The position numbers and the translations under genes were made by a program. A stretch of DNA of 58,504 nucleotides. Origin: Streptomyces sp. SolWspMP-5a-2 (GTDB lineage Bacteria > Actinomycetota > Actinomycetes > Streptomycetales > Streptomycetaceae). The stretch covers positions 1-58,504 of the forward strand of contig NZ_FMCI01000152.1 of the NCBI RefSeq assembly GCF_900091845.1, in the 5' to 3' direction. Positions 16,887 to 25,599 of this stretch are shown piece after piece. Within the stretch, counting starts at the first letter, position 1, and the number at the start of each line of letters is the position of its first letter. A model generated the notes under the pieces. It was not told where the DNA came from and ran no database searches. It worked only from the letters and a program-made list of their open reading frames with translations.

Positions 16887-18437
16887 ATGCCCGACACCTC
16901 CCCCGCCCCGTCCCCGGCGGCCACCACCGTCCCCGACCCGCAGGCCCCGGCCGTCGTCTGCCGCGGCGTCTCCAAGATCTTCGGCAGGACCTACGCGGTC
17001 CGGGACGTCGATCTCGAGATCCCGGCCGGTACCGTGCACGCCCTCGTCGGCGAGAACGGCGCCGGGAAGTCCACCCTGCTCGGCATGGTCAGCGGCAGGC
17101 TCGCCGCCGACACCGGCACAGTCGGCGTCTTCGGCACCGAGATCGGCGCCGGCGGCCCGCGCCGGGCGCGCGGGCTCGGACTGGTCGCCGTCTACCAGGA
17201 ACTCACCATGGTCCCCGCGCTCAGCGCCGAGGCCAACGTGTTCCTCGGCGGCAACCTCAGCCGCCGCGGACTGCTCTCCTCGCGCGAGATGCGCCGCCGC
17301 TACCTGCGGATGTGCGAGGACTTCGAGGTCGACATCCCGCCGGACGCCCCGGCCCGCACCCTGTCGGTCTCCCAGCAGCAGCTCCTGGAGATCATGCGCG
17401 GGGTGCAGGCCGACGGCCGGATCCTGCTCCTGGACGAGCCGAGCGCCGCGCTCGCCGAGCACGAACGGGACATCCTCTACCGGGTCCTGGACCGGCTGCG
17501 CTCCCAGGGCACCACCATCGTCTTCGTCAGCCACAACCTGGACGAGGTGCTGCGGCTGAGCGACACCATCTCGGTGCTGCGCAACGGACAGCTCGTCGAG
17601 ACCGCGCCCCGCGCCCGCTGGAACCGGCAGGCCCTGATCCGCGCCATGGTCGGCCGGGAGATCGAGGTCACCGCCCGGGGCGGCACCCACGAACCGGGCG
17701 GCCCGGCCCTGGAGGCGTCCGGGGTCGACGTGCCCGGCGTCCTCTCCGGCATCGACATCCGCGTCCACGAGGGCGAGATCGTCGGCCTGTGGGGGCTGGT
17801 GGGCTCCGGCCGCACCACGTTCCTGCGCGCCCTGGCCGGTCTCGACCGCACCTCCAGCGGGCGGCTGCGGCTCGCCGGGCAGCCGGTGCCCTGGCCGCGC
17901 TCGGCCCGGCAGGCGATCGGCAGCGGGGTGGTGATGGTCCCCGAGGACCGCAAGAACGGCCTGGTCCCGGCGATGGACGGCACCGACAACGTCAGCGTGG
18001 GCGTCACCCGGGCCACCCGCGCCGGGCAGATCGACCACGGTGAGGAACGGCGGCGCGCCGAGCGGTACACCCGCTACTTCGGCTTCGACCCGGCCCGGCT
18101 CGGCGCCCCGGTGCGCCATCTGTCCGGCGGCAACCAGCAGAAGGTGCTGCTCGCCAAGTGGGCGGCCCGCGACCCGCGGGTCTTCCTGATCGACGAACCC
18201 ACCCGGGGCATCGACGTGGGCGCCAAGTCGGAGGTGCTGGCGTCCCTGGTGCGGCTGGCCGGGGACGGCGCCGCCGTCGTCGTCACCTCGTCGGAGCTGG
18301 AGGAGGTGCTCGCCATCGCCAACCGGCTGCTGGTCTTCGCGGGCGGCCGGGTGGTCTCCGAGATCCCCGCCGACTCACCGCACTTCCGGGTGCGGGACAT
18401 CGTCCGGCTCGGCTTCCACGACCAGGACGACGCGTGA
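16887..18437 (+). CDS. Sugar ABC transporter ATP-binding protein with two ABC domains (RbsA-like)
   Basis: 516 residues, the duplicated ATPase of CUT2 importers. The first domain has Walker A GENGAGKS at about 55-62 and a divergent signature LSVSQQQ near 159; the second has the degenerate Walker A GLVGSGRT near 304 and a good signature LSGGNQQK near 412, with VPEDRKNGLV between, as in RbsA/XylG/MglA. AAAGGAG before the ATG at 16887. It is followed by a 102-base gap before the permease. Confidence 0.93.
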   Translation: MPDTSPAPSPAATTVPDPQAPAVVCRGVSKIFGRTYAVRDVDLEIPAGTVHALVGENGAGKSTLLGMVSGRLAADTGTVGVFGTEIGAGGPRRARGLGLVAVYQELTMVPALSAEANVFLGGNLSRRGLLSSREMRRRYLRMCEDFEVDIPPDAPARTLSVSQQQLLEIMRGVQADGRILLLDEPSAALAEHERDILYRVLDRLRSQGTTIVFVSHNLDEVLRLSDTISVLRNGQLVETAPRARWNRQALIRAMVGREIEVTARGGTHEPGGPALEASGVDVPGVLSGIDIRVHEGEIVGLWGLVGSGRTTFLRALAGLDRTSSGRLRLAGQPVPWPRSARQAIGSGVVMVPEDRKNGLVPAMDGTDNVSVGVTRATRAGQIDHGEERRRAERYTRYFGFDPARLGAPVRHLSGGNQQKVLLAKWAARDPRVFLIDEPTRGIDVGAKSEVLASLVRLAGDGAAVVVTSSELEEVLAIANRLLVFAGGRVVSEIPADSPHFRVRDIVRLGFHDQDDA

Positions 18438-18539
18438 CGCCCCGCACCGGGACCCGGCGTCCGCCGCGCCCCGGGACCACCGCCCGCGCCGTCGCCACGG
18501 CCCCGGGCACCGAACCGACCACCCGCGAGGTGAGCTGAA

Positions 18540-19571
18540 GTGACCCCGTCCACCCTCTCCCAGCCGTCCGCCCCGTCGGGCGGGCCCGGCGTCGCGCCGC
18601 CGAAGACCGCCGCGCCGGGCGGCGACGACCGCGCGTCCCGACTGCGCTCCCTCGCCCTGCGGTTCAGCATGCTCTGGGTGCTGGTGCTGCTGGTCGTCGC
18701 CGCGACCGTGCTCTACCCGGGCTTCCTGCGGGCGGCCAACCTCCAGGACATCCTGACCCAGAACGCGGCCGTCGGGATCATCGCCGTGGCGATGACCTTC
18801 GTGATCATCTCCGGCGGTTTCGACCTCTCGGTGGGCGCCACCTACGCGCTCGGCTCCACCGTCTTCGCCGGGGTCACCAAGAGCACGGGCTCGGTGCTCC
18901 TCGCCGGGGTGTGCGCCCTGCTCGCGGGGCTCGCGGTGGGCGGGGCCAACGGCACGATCATCGCCCGCTGGAAGGTCAACCCGTTCGTCACCACCCTGGG
19001 CATATCGTCGGTCATCGCGGGGCTCGCCTACGTGTACTCCGACTCGGCGCCGTTCATCGTCGACGACGTCTCGTTCCAGTACCTGGCGCTGACCGCGCTG
19101 GCCGGGGTGCCGCTGCCGATCTGGATCCTGCTCGGCGCCTTCCTGATCGGCTCGGTGCTGCTGTCCAGGACCGGGTACGGCCGCAACATCTTCGCCATCG
19201 GCGGCAACGAGGAGGCCGCCCGGCTCTCCGGGCTGCGGGTGCCGTGGCTGGTGGGCAGCGCGTACGTGATGACCGGCGTGACGGCCGCCCTGGCCGGCAT
19301 GATCGACGCCTCCCGGCTGGGCGTGGGGCAGGCCGACGTCGGCGCCACCGTCGCCCTGGACACCATCGCCATCGTGGTCGTCGGCGGCACCTCGCTGCGC
19401 GGCGGCGAGGGCGCGGTCTGGCGCTCCGCGGTGGGCCTGCTGATCCTGGCCACCCTGACCAACGTCTTCTACAGCCTCAACATCAGCCAGCACTGGCAGC
19501 TCATCGCCAAGGGCGTCATCGTCGTCACCGCGGTGGCCCTGGACTCGCTGCTGCGCAGCCGCCGCACCTGA
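18540..19571 (+). CDS. Sugar ABC transporter permease (RbsC-like)
   Basis: 343 residues, BPD_transp_2 family membrane protein with about nine hydrophobic segments and the family blocks ISGGFDLSVGATYALGS and GRNIFAIGGNEEAARLSG. A GTG start at 18540 is used, preceded only by a weak GAGGTGAG; the ~45-residue polar N-terminus is longer than in RbsC, so the true start might be internal. It completes the importer begun at 15772 and is followed by a strong terminator. Confidence 0.92.
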   Translation: MTPSTLSQPSAPSGGPGVAPPKTAAPGGDDRASRLRSLALRFSMLWVLVLLVVAATVLYPGFLRAANLQDILTQNAAVGIIAVAMTFVIISGGFDLSVGATYALGSTVFAGVTKSTGSVLLAGVCALLAGLAVGGANGTIIARWKVNPFVTTLGISSVIAGLAYVYSDSAPFIVDDVSFQYLALTALAGVPLPIWILLGAFLIGSVLLSRTGYGRNIFAIGGNEEAARLSGLRVPWLVGSAYVMTGVTAALAGMIDASRLGVGQADVGATVALDTIAIVVVGGTSLRGGEGAVWRSAVGLLILATLTNVFYSLNISQHWQLIAKGVIVVTAVALDSLLRSRRT

Positions 19572-19628
19572 ACCCGGCGGTCCCGCCCGGCCGTCGCGTC
19601 CTCCTCGCGTCCCCACGGCCGGGCGCGC

Positions 19629-19678
19629 GGCCCGTGGGGCGCCGGACCCGCACCCGCCGGTCCGGCGCCCCACGGGCC
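19629..19678 (+). terminator. 20-bp perfect hairpin terminator after the importer operon
   Basis: Arms 19629-19648 and 19659-19678 are perfectly complementary over 20 bases around a 10-base loop, 57 bases after the permease stop. This is the longest perfect stem seen in the window and a clear end for the SDR-importer transcription unit. Confidence 0.85.
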
Positions 19679-19731
19679 CCTGGCGTCCCGGGAGAACTCG
19701 ACAGTAACCACAAATGATTCCTTACCCGTTC

Positions 19732-19743
19732 GTTACACGTAAC
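19732..19743 (+). promoter_or_regulatory. Operator-like inverted repeat upstream of the LuxR-fusion gene
   Basis: GTTAC-AC-GTAAC lies in the comparatively AT-rich stretch 19700-19760, about 100 bases before the GTG start, and is bracketed by CGACAG (~19699) and CTGTCG (~19745). It may be an autoregulatory site. No clear -35/-10 pair is visible. Confidence 0.35.
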
Positions 19744-19845
19744 CCTGTCGTATCCCCCAGTACCTGGGCATGATGAGCCTGTCATCGCACCGGTCGCCGT
19801 GATCCACGCGGCAGGCCGCGCACGAAGGGACGGGAGACGACGCCC

Positions 19846-21716
19846 GTGTCCGCTCGGAAACGAACCGCACCCGCCTGGCCCGCCGGAGACACCCTCGCGC
19901 CCCCCGCCTCGGCGATCATGCTCGCCGACGGCACCGTGGAGGCCACCGACCGCACCCGCCCCGACCCGGCCGGGGGACCCGGCCTCGCCGTCGGCTTCCT
20001 GCGCGACCACCCCGAACTGGCCGACCTGGTGCTGGCCTGCCTGCGCACCGAGGCCGGACGCACCGGCTTCATGTGGACCGACAGCACCGCGCGCACCCTG
20101 GTCAGGGTCTGGGTCGACCCGTTCACCGACCCGCGCGGCGCGCCGATGGGCCGGGTCCTGATCGAGCCCTGCCACCCCTCCCCCTACGGTCTGACCCTGC
20201 GCGAGCTGGACGTCCTCACCCTGGTCGTCGCCGGTCTCACCAACAACGAGATCGCCGAACGCCTCTTCGCCAGCCCCCGCACGGTCACCACCCACGTCGA
20301 CCGGCTGCTCACCAAGCTCCAGCTCTCCGGCCGGGCGGCCGCCGCCGCGCTCGCCCTCGACCAGGGCCTGGTGCGGCTGCCGTTCCCCGGCGGCGACACC
20401 CGCTTCGAGCGGCTCGGGCTGGGCCGGATCGCCACCGCGGCCCGGGGCGGTGTCCCGGCCCCTCCCCGGTCCCCGGGGCGCCGCGCCCGCTGCGCCGCCG
20501 TCCCCTGCTGCTCGGGGCGGCCCTGCCGCTGACCGGACCGGCCGCCGCCGACGGGCGCGAGATGCTGCTCGCGACCCGGCTGGCGCTGGAGGAGATCAAC
20601 GACCAGGGCGGCATCGCGGGCCGCCGGATCGAGCTGGTCACCGCGGACTTCGACGTGACCGTCCCGTCGGCGGTGCGGGCGGCGTTCACCGAGCTGGTGG
20701 AGCAGGAGGTCGACGCGCTCACCTCCGGCTACATCGGTCCGCAGGACGTGGCGCACGAGATCGCCGCCGACTACGGCTGCCCGTACCTGCACGCGGCGAC
20801 CCTCGACTCGATGGTCTCCCGGGTCGCCGAGGACCCCGAGCGGTACGGCGGCATCTTCCAGGTCTGTCCCAGCGACACCCGCTACGGGCCGGGGTTCGTC
20901 CGCTTCCTGACGTCCCTGCGCGACAGCGGCGCCTGGCGTCCCGAGTCCGACCGGCTGATGGCCGTCCAGGGCATCTGGCCGCTGGGCGACCTGGGCCGCT
21001 CGGAGATGGCGGCGGCGGTGGAGGCGGGCGGCTGGACCCTGGAGACGGTGTCCGAGGTGGGGATGTCCGACGACGCCTGGCAGCGGACCGCGCGCCAGGT
21101 GCGGGCGGCGGCCCCGGCGGCCGTCCTGGTCGGGCACTACTTCATGCCGGGCAGCCTGGCCTTCCTGCGCGAACTGCTCGCCGACGGACCGCCGATCCTG
21201 CCCTACCTGCTGTACACGCCGTCCATCCCCAGCTTCCGCGAGGAGCTGGGCCCGCTCTCCGACGGGCTGCTCTGGGCGACGGTCACCGGCACCTACTCCG
21301 ACCACCTGGGCCGGTCGTTCGCGGCCCGCTTCCGCTCCCTGCACGGTGTCTCGCCGGGCCGCTCGCACGCCGGGATCGCCTACGACCGGGCCCGGATGAT
21401 CGCCGGGGCGTGGTCCCAGGTGGACGACCCGCGCGACCACCGCCGGGTCGCCAAGGCGGTCCGCACGACGATCCACCGGGGCGTCAACGGCGCCTACTAC
21501 CTGGCCGACCCGGGCCAGGCCGCGCTCGCCTACCCGGAGCTGACGCCCGATCCGTCCATCGGGCAGGCCCATCTCGTCTACCAGATCCAGGACGGCCACC
21601 AGCGGATCCTGTCCCCGACGCCGTACTCGGACGGCCGGTTCCGGCTGCCCCCGTGGTACGGCACGGGCGGCCGGGAAGGGGACGCGCCGCGTCCGGCGCG
21701 GACCGGGACGCCGTAG
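19846..21716 (+). pseudogene. LuxR-HTH / periplasmic-binding-protein fusion regulator, interrupted by a frameshift
   Basis: From the GTG at 19846 a frame reads a ~110-residue N-terminal sensor-like region, then a LuxR-type HTH (LTLRELDVLTLVVAGLTNNE at about 115-135, recognition helix SPRTVTTHVDRLLTKL), and stops at 20532. The -1 frame carries, from about 20490 to 21716, a full Peripla_BP_6-type binding domain (LLLGAALPLTG, LEEINDQGGIAGR, VALTSGYIG-like block, NGAYYLADPG). The second part has no good start of its own, and the change falls in a linker of G/C runs at about 20440-20490. Known actinobacterial regulators join these domains, so I read one gene with a 1-base indel. No membrane span is present: it would be a cytoplasmic ligand sensor. 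Sequencing error is possible. Confidence 0.75.
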
Positions 21717-21825
21717 CGGGCCCCCACCAGCGGTCCCGGGCCGGGACACCGTAGCGGGGCCCTCGCGAGCGGTCCCGGGCCGGGACACCGTAGCGGGACC
21801 CTCGCGAGCGGTCCCGTTCCCGGTG
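21705..21825 (+). repeat. Three-copy ~39-bp tandem repeat with terminator-like hairpins
   Basis: GGGACRCCGTAGCGGG begins at 21705, 21743 and 21782. The first copy contains the TAG stop of the upstream frame (21714-21716), so the repeat grew from the gene end. The second and third copies contain GGGRCC-CTCGCGAGC-GGTCCC stem-loops, suitable as a two-way terminator between the convergent genes. Confidence 0.85.
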
Positions 21826-24084
21826 TCAGCCCGTCGCGTCCGCGCGGTGGCGGTGGGCGGCGCGGGCAGCGGGCAGCGCCGCGAGGACGGCGGCCCCCGC
21901 GGTGGCGGTCAGCACGAACAGCGCCAGCAGAGCGGCCGGCGGCGTCTGCGCGAGCCCGGTCCCGAGGCCGGTGGACCGGCCCTGGACGTCGATCAGCCAG
22001 CGGGCCAGCGGCAGCCCCGCCAGCAGGGCGACGGCGTTCGCGGCGAGGACCGTGCAGACGGTGGCGGCGACGGTGATCCCGCTGATCTGACGCGGCGACA
22101 GACCGATCGCCTTGAGCGCGAGCAGCTCGCGCTCGCCCTCCCGGACGGCCGCGCCGATCGAGGTGAGCAGCTCCACCAGGCCGATGAAGGCCAGGATCGC
22201 GATCAGCCCGGCGACGACGTGGCGCAGCGCGGTGAGTCCCCCGGCGGGCCGGGCCACCGTGTACACGTCGAGCCTGCCGCCCGAGCGGTCGGTGACAGCG
22301 GCGGCGACCGCGTCCGGGTCGGCGCCGGGCGCCAGCCGCAGTTCGTAGCGGGAGGCGGGCAGTTGGGGGTCGTTCGCGCGCAGGTTGTCCAGGGAGGTGG
22401 AGATGACGCGGCCGTTGTTCTCGGCCTCCACGGAGCGGCCGACGATGTGCAGGATCTGCGGATGGGCGCCGACGGTCATCCGTACCCAGTCCCCCACCCG
22501 CACCTGGAGCAGGTCGAGCAGGCCCTGCCCGGCCACCGCCTCGTCCAGGCCGTGCGGGGCGCGCCCCTCGGCGAGGCGGTAGGGGTAGGGCTCGCGGTCG
22601 GTGCCCGCGCCGCGCAGCGCGATGGTGGCGGTCTGGCCCGGCACCAGGGCGCTGACCTCGACGCCCGGGTAGACGGCGGTGATGCGCGGGTCGCCGCGGA
22701 GCACGGCCCGGGTCTGGGCCTCGCCGAGTCCCGCGGAGTGGACGGTGAGCGCGGTGCCCGCGGGGTCGTCGCGGAAGCGGTCGATGGTGCTCCAGGTGCT
22801 CAGCGCGACGACCGTGAGCAGCAGCGGCAGCGTCAGCCGTGCCACGGTGGCCAGCGATCTGGGCCGCCGGGAGAGCACCCGGTGGGCGCCCAGGACCAGC
22901 GCGGGCGGCAGTCCCCGGCCGAGGGCCGCGCGGGCGAGAGCGGAGAGGCCGGTGCCGGGGGAGGCGGCGGGCCGCGGCACCGGCACCGGCGGGACCCGTC
23001 CGGCGCGCCAGGCGGCGAGCGCGGTGGTGGCGCCGATGAACAGCACGGTCCCCGCGGAGACGGTGAGCAGGCCCGTCGCGTACCCGGGCAGCATCCGCCA
23101 GATCCCGACCGCCTCGCCGATCCGGCCGGGGACGCGGCTGCCCAGGCCCTGCACGAGCGAGGCCGCGACGACGGCTCCCAGCAGGGCGTAGGCGAGGTGC
23201 TGGAGCACGAAGACGCGCACGACCTGGCCGGGGGTGAAGCCGATCGCCTTGAGGACGGCGATGTCGCGCAGGTGGTTGCGGACCCGGGTGGCGATGGCGC
23301 CGTGCACGGCGAGGCAGGCGGCGAGCAGCGCGGCGAGTCCGAACAGCCCGAGCACCTGGCCGAGGAGGCGGTTGTCGCCCTGCGCCTGGGTGCGGGCCTG
23401 GCGCCAGGTGGACACCTCGTCGACGGCTCCGGCGCCGAGCACGGTGACCGCCCGCTGGACGAGGTAGTCGGTGCCGTCGGGGTCGGTCAGCCGCAGTCCG
23501 GTGACCTGGCCGTCGGGGGCGCGGACGGCGGCCGGTGACGCCCAGACCAGGCCGGGCCGTTCACCGCGGCCGTAGCGGGGTTCGGCGCTGTCGGCGACGC
23601 CGAGGACGGTCAGGGTCCTGGCGGTGCCGGGGAGGGTGACGGTGTCGCCGGGGCCCGCGAGGAGGGCGGCGGCGAGGCTGCTCTCCAGGACGACCCCGTC
23701 GGGTTCGGTGGCGCTCAGCCAGCGTCCCGAGGTGAGCAACGGCCGCCCCACGGAAGGCAGTCGGCCGGTCGCGCGCAGTTCGGCCGAGGCCCGGGTGCCG
23801 TGCGCGAGGAGGGTCACCGACTCGGTCGGGTAGGGACCGGCGACGGCGTCGACGCCGTGCAGGTCGGCCAGCCGGCCGGTCTGGGCGGCGGCGCCGGTGT
23901 GGATCCAGACGTGCGGAGCGTCGGAGCGGGTGAAGACGCGCTGCCAGGGGTTGGTGGCGTAGGCGAACAGCGCGGTGGCCAGCAGCAGGGAGCCGACGAT
24001 GCCGACGGTGGCGAGGACCAGGAAGAGCGCCTCGCCCCGGTGTCTGCGCAGGTCGGCCCGTGCCCAGCGGGTGAGGGCGCGCAT
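21826..24084 (-). CDS. FtsX-like permease family ABC transporter protein
   Basis: 752 residues. A first membrane span at about 20-42 is followed by a MacB-type periplasmic region, a central group of three spans (about 250-370), a second periplasmic region and three C-terminal spans (about 640-740): the duplicated FtsX layout of actinobacterial exporters. ACGGAGGCGG precedes the ATG at 24084. It lies 67 bases after its ATPase gene. Such pairs export peptides or lipids or act in antibiotic resistance; the cargo is not evident. Confidence 0.9.
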   Translation of the reverse strand: MRALTRWARADLRRHRGEALFLVLATVGIVGSLLLATALFAYATNPWQRVFTRSDAPHVWIHTGAAAQTGRLADLHGVDAVAGPYPTESVTLLAHGTRASAELRATGRLPSVGRPLLTSGRWLSATEPDGVVLESSLAAALLAGPGDTVTLPGTARTLTVLGVADSAEPRYGRGERPGLVWASPAAVRAPDGQVTGLRLTDPDGTDYLVQRAVTVLGAGAVDEVSTWRQARTQAQGDNRLLGQVLGLFGLAALLAACLAVHGAIATRVRNHLRDIAVLKAIGFTPGQVVRVFVLQHLAYALLGAVVAASLVQGLGSRVPGRIGEAVGIWRMLPGYATGLLTVSAGTVLFIGATTALAAWRAGRVPPVPVPRPAASPGTGLSALARAALGRGLPPALVLGAHRVLSRRPRSLATVARLTLPLLLTVVALSTWSTIDRFRDDPAGTALTVHSAGLGEAQTRAVLRGDPRITAVYPGVEVSALVPGQTATIALRGAGTDREPYPYRLAEGRAPHGLDEAVAGQGLLDLLQVRVGDWVRMTVGAHPQILHIVGRSVEAENNGRVISTSLDNLRANDPQLPASRYELRLAPGADPDAVAAAVTDRSGGRLDVYTVARPAGGLTALRHVVAGLIAILAFIGLVELLTSIGAAVREGERELLALKAIGLSPRQISGITVAATVCTVLAANAVALLAGLPLARWLIDVQGRSTGLGTGLAQTPPAALLALFVLTATAGAAVLAALPAARAAHRHRADATG

Positions 24085-24151
24085 CCGTCACCGCCTCCGT
24101 TCGGGTGGCGCCTGGTGCCGTGCGGCCGGGTGCCGGTGGTCCACCGCGGCG

Positions 24152-24901
24152 TCAGTCCCTCAGTTCGAGCACGCCGGAGGCGCCCGTGGCGCGCAGCGGG
24201 CCCGCGTCGAGTTCGACGTCGTCGGCGACGCGTCCGTCGAAGAAGCTGATGACCCGGTCGGCGGCGGTCGCCAGCCGGGCGTCGTGGGTGACGAGCACGA
24301 TGGTCTGGCCGCGGCCGTGGAAGCGGGTCAGCAGCCGCATGACCTCGCGGGTGCCCCGGCTGTCGAGGCTGCCCGCGGGTTCGTCGGCGAGGAGCAGGTC
24401 GGGCTGGTTGACCAGGGCGCGGGCGAGGGCGACGCGCTGCTGTTCGCCGCCGGACAGCTCGCCCGGCATGTTGCGCTCCTTGCCGTTCATGCCCAGCTCG
24501 GTCAGGAGTTCCGCGCGCCGGGCGCGGGCCTGCCGGGGCGCCGTCCCGGCGAGCAGGGCGGGGAGTTCGACGTTGTCGGCGACGGAGAGGTCGGAGACCA
24601 GGTTGAAGAACTGGAAGACGACGCCGATCCTCGTCCGGCGTTCGACCGCCCAGCGGGCCTCGCCCCAGCCGTCGGTGGACTCGCCGTCCAGGCACAGCGC
24701 GCCGGAGTCGGGCTTCTGGAGCCCGCCGAGCAGGTGCAGCAGGGTCGACTTCCCGGCGCCCGAGGGGCCGGTGACGGCGACGAACTCGCCCCGGCGGACG
24801 GTGAGGTCGACGCCGCGGACGGCGTGCGCGGGGGCGCCTTCGCCGTGGTGGGTCTTGGTGAGGGCCTCGGCCAGCACCAGAGGAGGCGGGGTGTCGCTCA
24901 C
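24152..24901 (-). CDS. ABC transporter ATP-binding protein (MacB/LolD type)
   Basis: 249 residues with Walker A GPSGAGKS, Q-loop QFFNLVSDLSVADNVELP, signature LSGGEQQR and Walker B LLLADEP with SLD, all typical of ATPases serving FtsX-like permeases. The GTG at 24901 overlaps the PadR stop (GTGA, 24898-24901), which favours it over an in-frame ATG at 24928 inside padR. It powers the permease encoded immediately downstream. Confidence 0.92.
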   Translation of the reverse strand: MSDTPPPLVLAEALTKTHHGEGAPAHAVRGVDLTVRRGEFVAVTGPSGAGKSTLLHLLGGLQKPDSGALCLDGESTDGWGEARWAVERRTRIGVVFQFFNLVSDLSVADNVELPALLAGTAPRQARARRAELLTELGMNGKERNMPGELSGGEQQRVALARALVNQPDLLLADEPAGSLDSRGTREVMRLLTRFHGRGQTIVLVTHDARLATAADRVISFFDGRVADDVELDAGPLRATGASGVLELRD

Positions 24902-25410
24902 TGCTGCTCCTCCAGTTCCTCCTGGCACCGCTCCAGCCAGTCGAGGTCGGCCTGCAGGTGCAGCATCGCGCCCTCGATCAGCAGGGCGGAGATGCGGTTG
25001 TCGCGGTCTTCGGCGGCGAGCTTGGACAGGGTGCGCATCGTATTCAGGTACTGGCGCCGCTGTCTGTTGATGAGGGCGATCTGGTCGGCGAGCCCGGTGC
25101 GCGGGGCGAGGGCGAGTTTCATGAAGAACTCGTCCCGGACCCTGGGTTCCTCCGACGTCTCCTCGAACCAGGCCGCCAGCGCCTCGCGTCCGGCGTCGGT
25201 GAGACGGTAGATCTTCTTGTTCGGCCGGCTGGACTGCTCGATCTCCTCGCCCTCGATCAGTCCCGATTTGTCGAGACGGCCCAGGGTGACGTAGATCTGA
25301 CCGACATTGGGCTGAGGGTATGCGGCGCCCAGGAGTTGTTCAAGATCCTGTTTCAACTCGTAACCGTGGGCGGGGCCACGCGCCAGCAGGGCCAGGAGAG
25401 GCAGCCGCAC
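24898..25410 (-). CDS. PadR-family transcriptional regulator
   Basis: 170 residues: N-terminal winged helix with the family signature LLARGPAHGYELKQDLE and YPQPNVGQIYVTLGRLDKSGLIE, then a helical C-terminal domain (Vir_act_alpha_C type) for dimerisation. GTG start at 25410 with GGAGAG upstream. It is first in the transcription unit with the ABC exporter, the standard arrangement in which PadR represses the pump until a toxic ligand binds. A palindrome about 100 bases upstream is its probable operator. Confidence 0.92.
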   Translation of the reverse strand: MRLPLLALLARGPAHGYELKQDLEQLLGAAYPQPNVGQIYVTLGRLDKSGLIEGEEIEQSSRPNKKIYRLTDAGREALAAWFEETSEEPRVRDEFFMKLALAPRTGLADQIALINRQRRQYLNTMRTLSKLAAEDRDNRISALLIEGAMLHLQADLDWLERCQEELEEQQ

Positions 25411-25508
25411 TTACGCTCTCCACCTCGTCTCCGTGTCGGGTCCGGCGAGCCGGTCGGCCACGGGCCGGTGCGCCGGTGGCCGATGAGCCGGGGCCCCTAG
25501 TATCGCGC

Positions 25509-25523
25509 ATACCTAACAGGTAT
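25509..25523 (+). promoter_or_regulatory. Palindromic operator between padR and the solute-binding-protein gene
   Basis: ATACCT-AAC-AGGTAT is a perfect 6+3+6 inverted repeat in the 189-bp divergent gap. The 13-mer TACCTAACAGGTA inside it recurs as TACCTAACAAGTA at 26884-26896 (minus strand) and TACCTAACATGCA at 27001-27013. The most likely binder is the adjacent PadR protein. Confidence 0.65.
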
Positions 25524-25599
25524 ACATGCTTTTGCCGCCGTGGCGAAGAGGCCCGGTGGGGGGCGAGGGGCCCGGCGGGGCCGGAGCGGGAGGGAACCC

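Noticed and set aside
12900..19571. A natural-product biosynthetic cluster, suggested by adjacent SDRs, a deacetylase and an amidase
   Set aside because: No PKS, NRPS, terpene, lanthipeptide or glycosyltransferase gene is present. Importer genes indicate catabolism.
19572..21825. An insertion sequence or attachment site, suggested by repeats and a broken gene
   Set aside because: The inverted repeats are terminator-like, no transposase or integrase is present, and no target duplication brackets the region.
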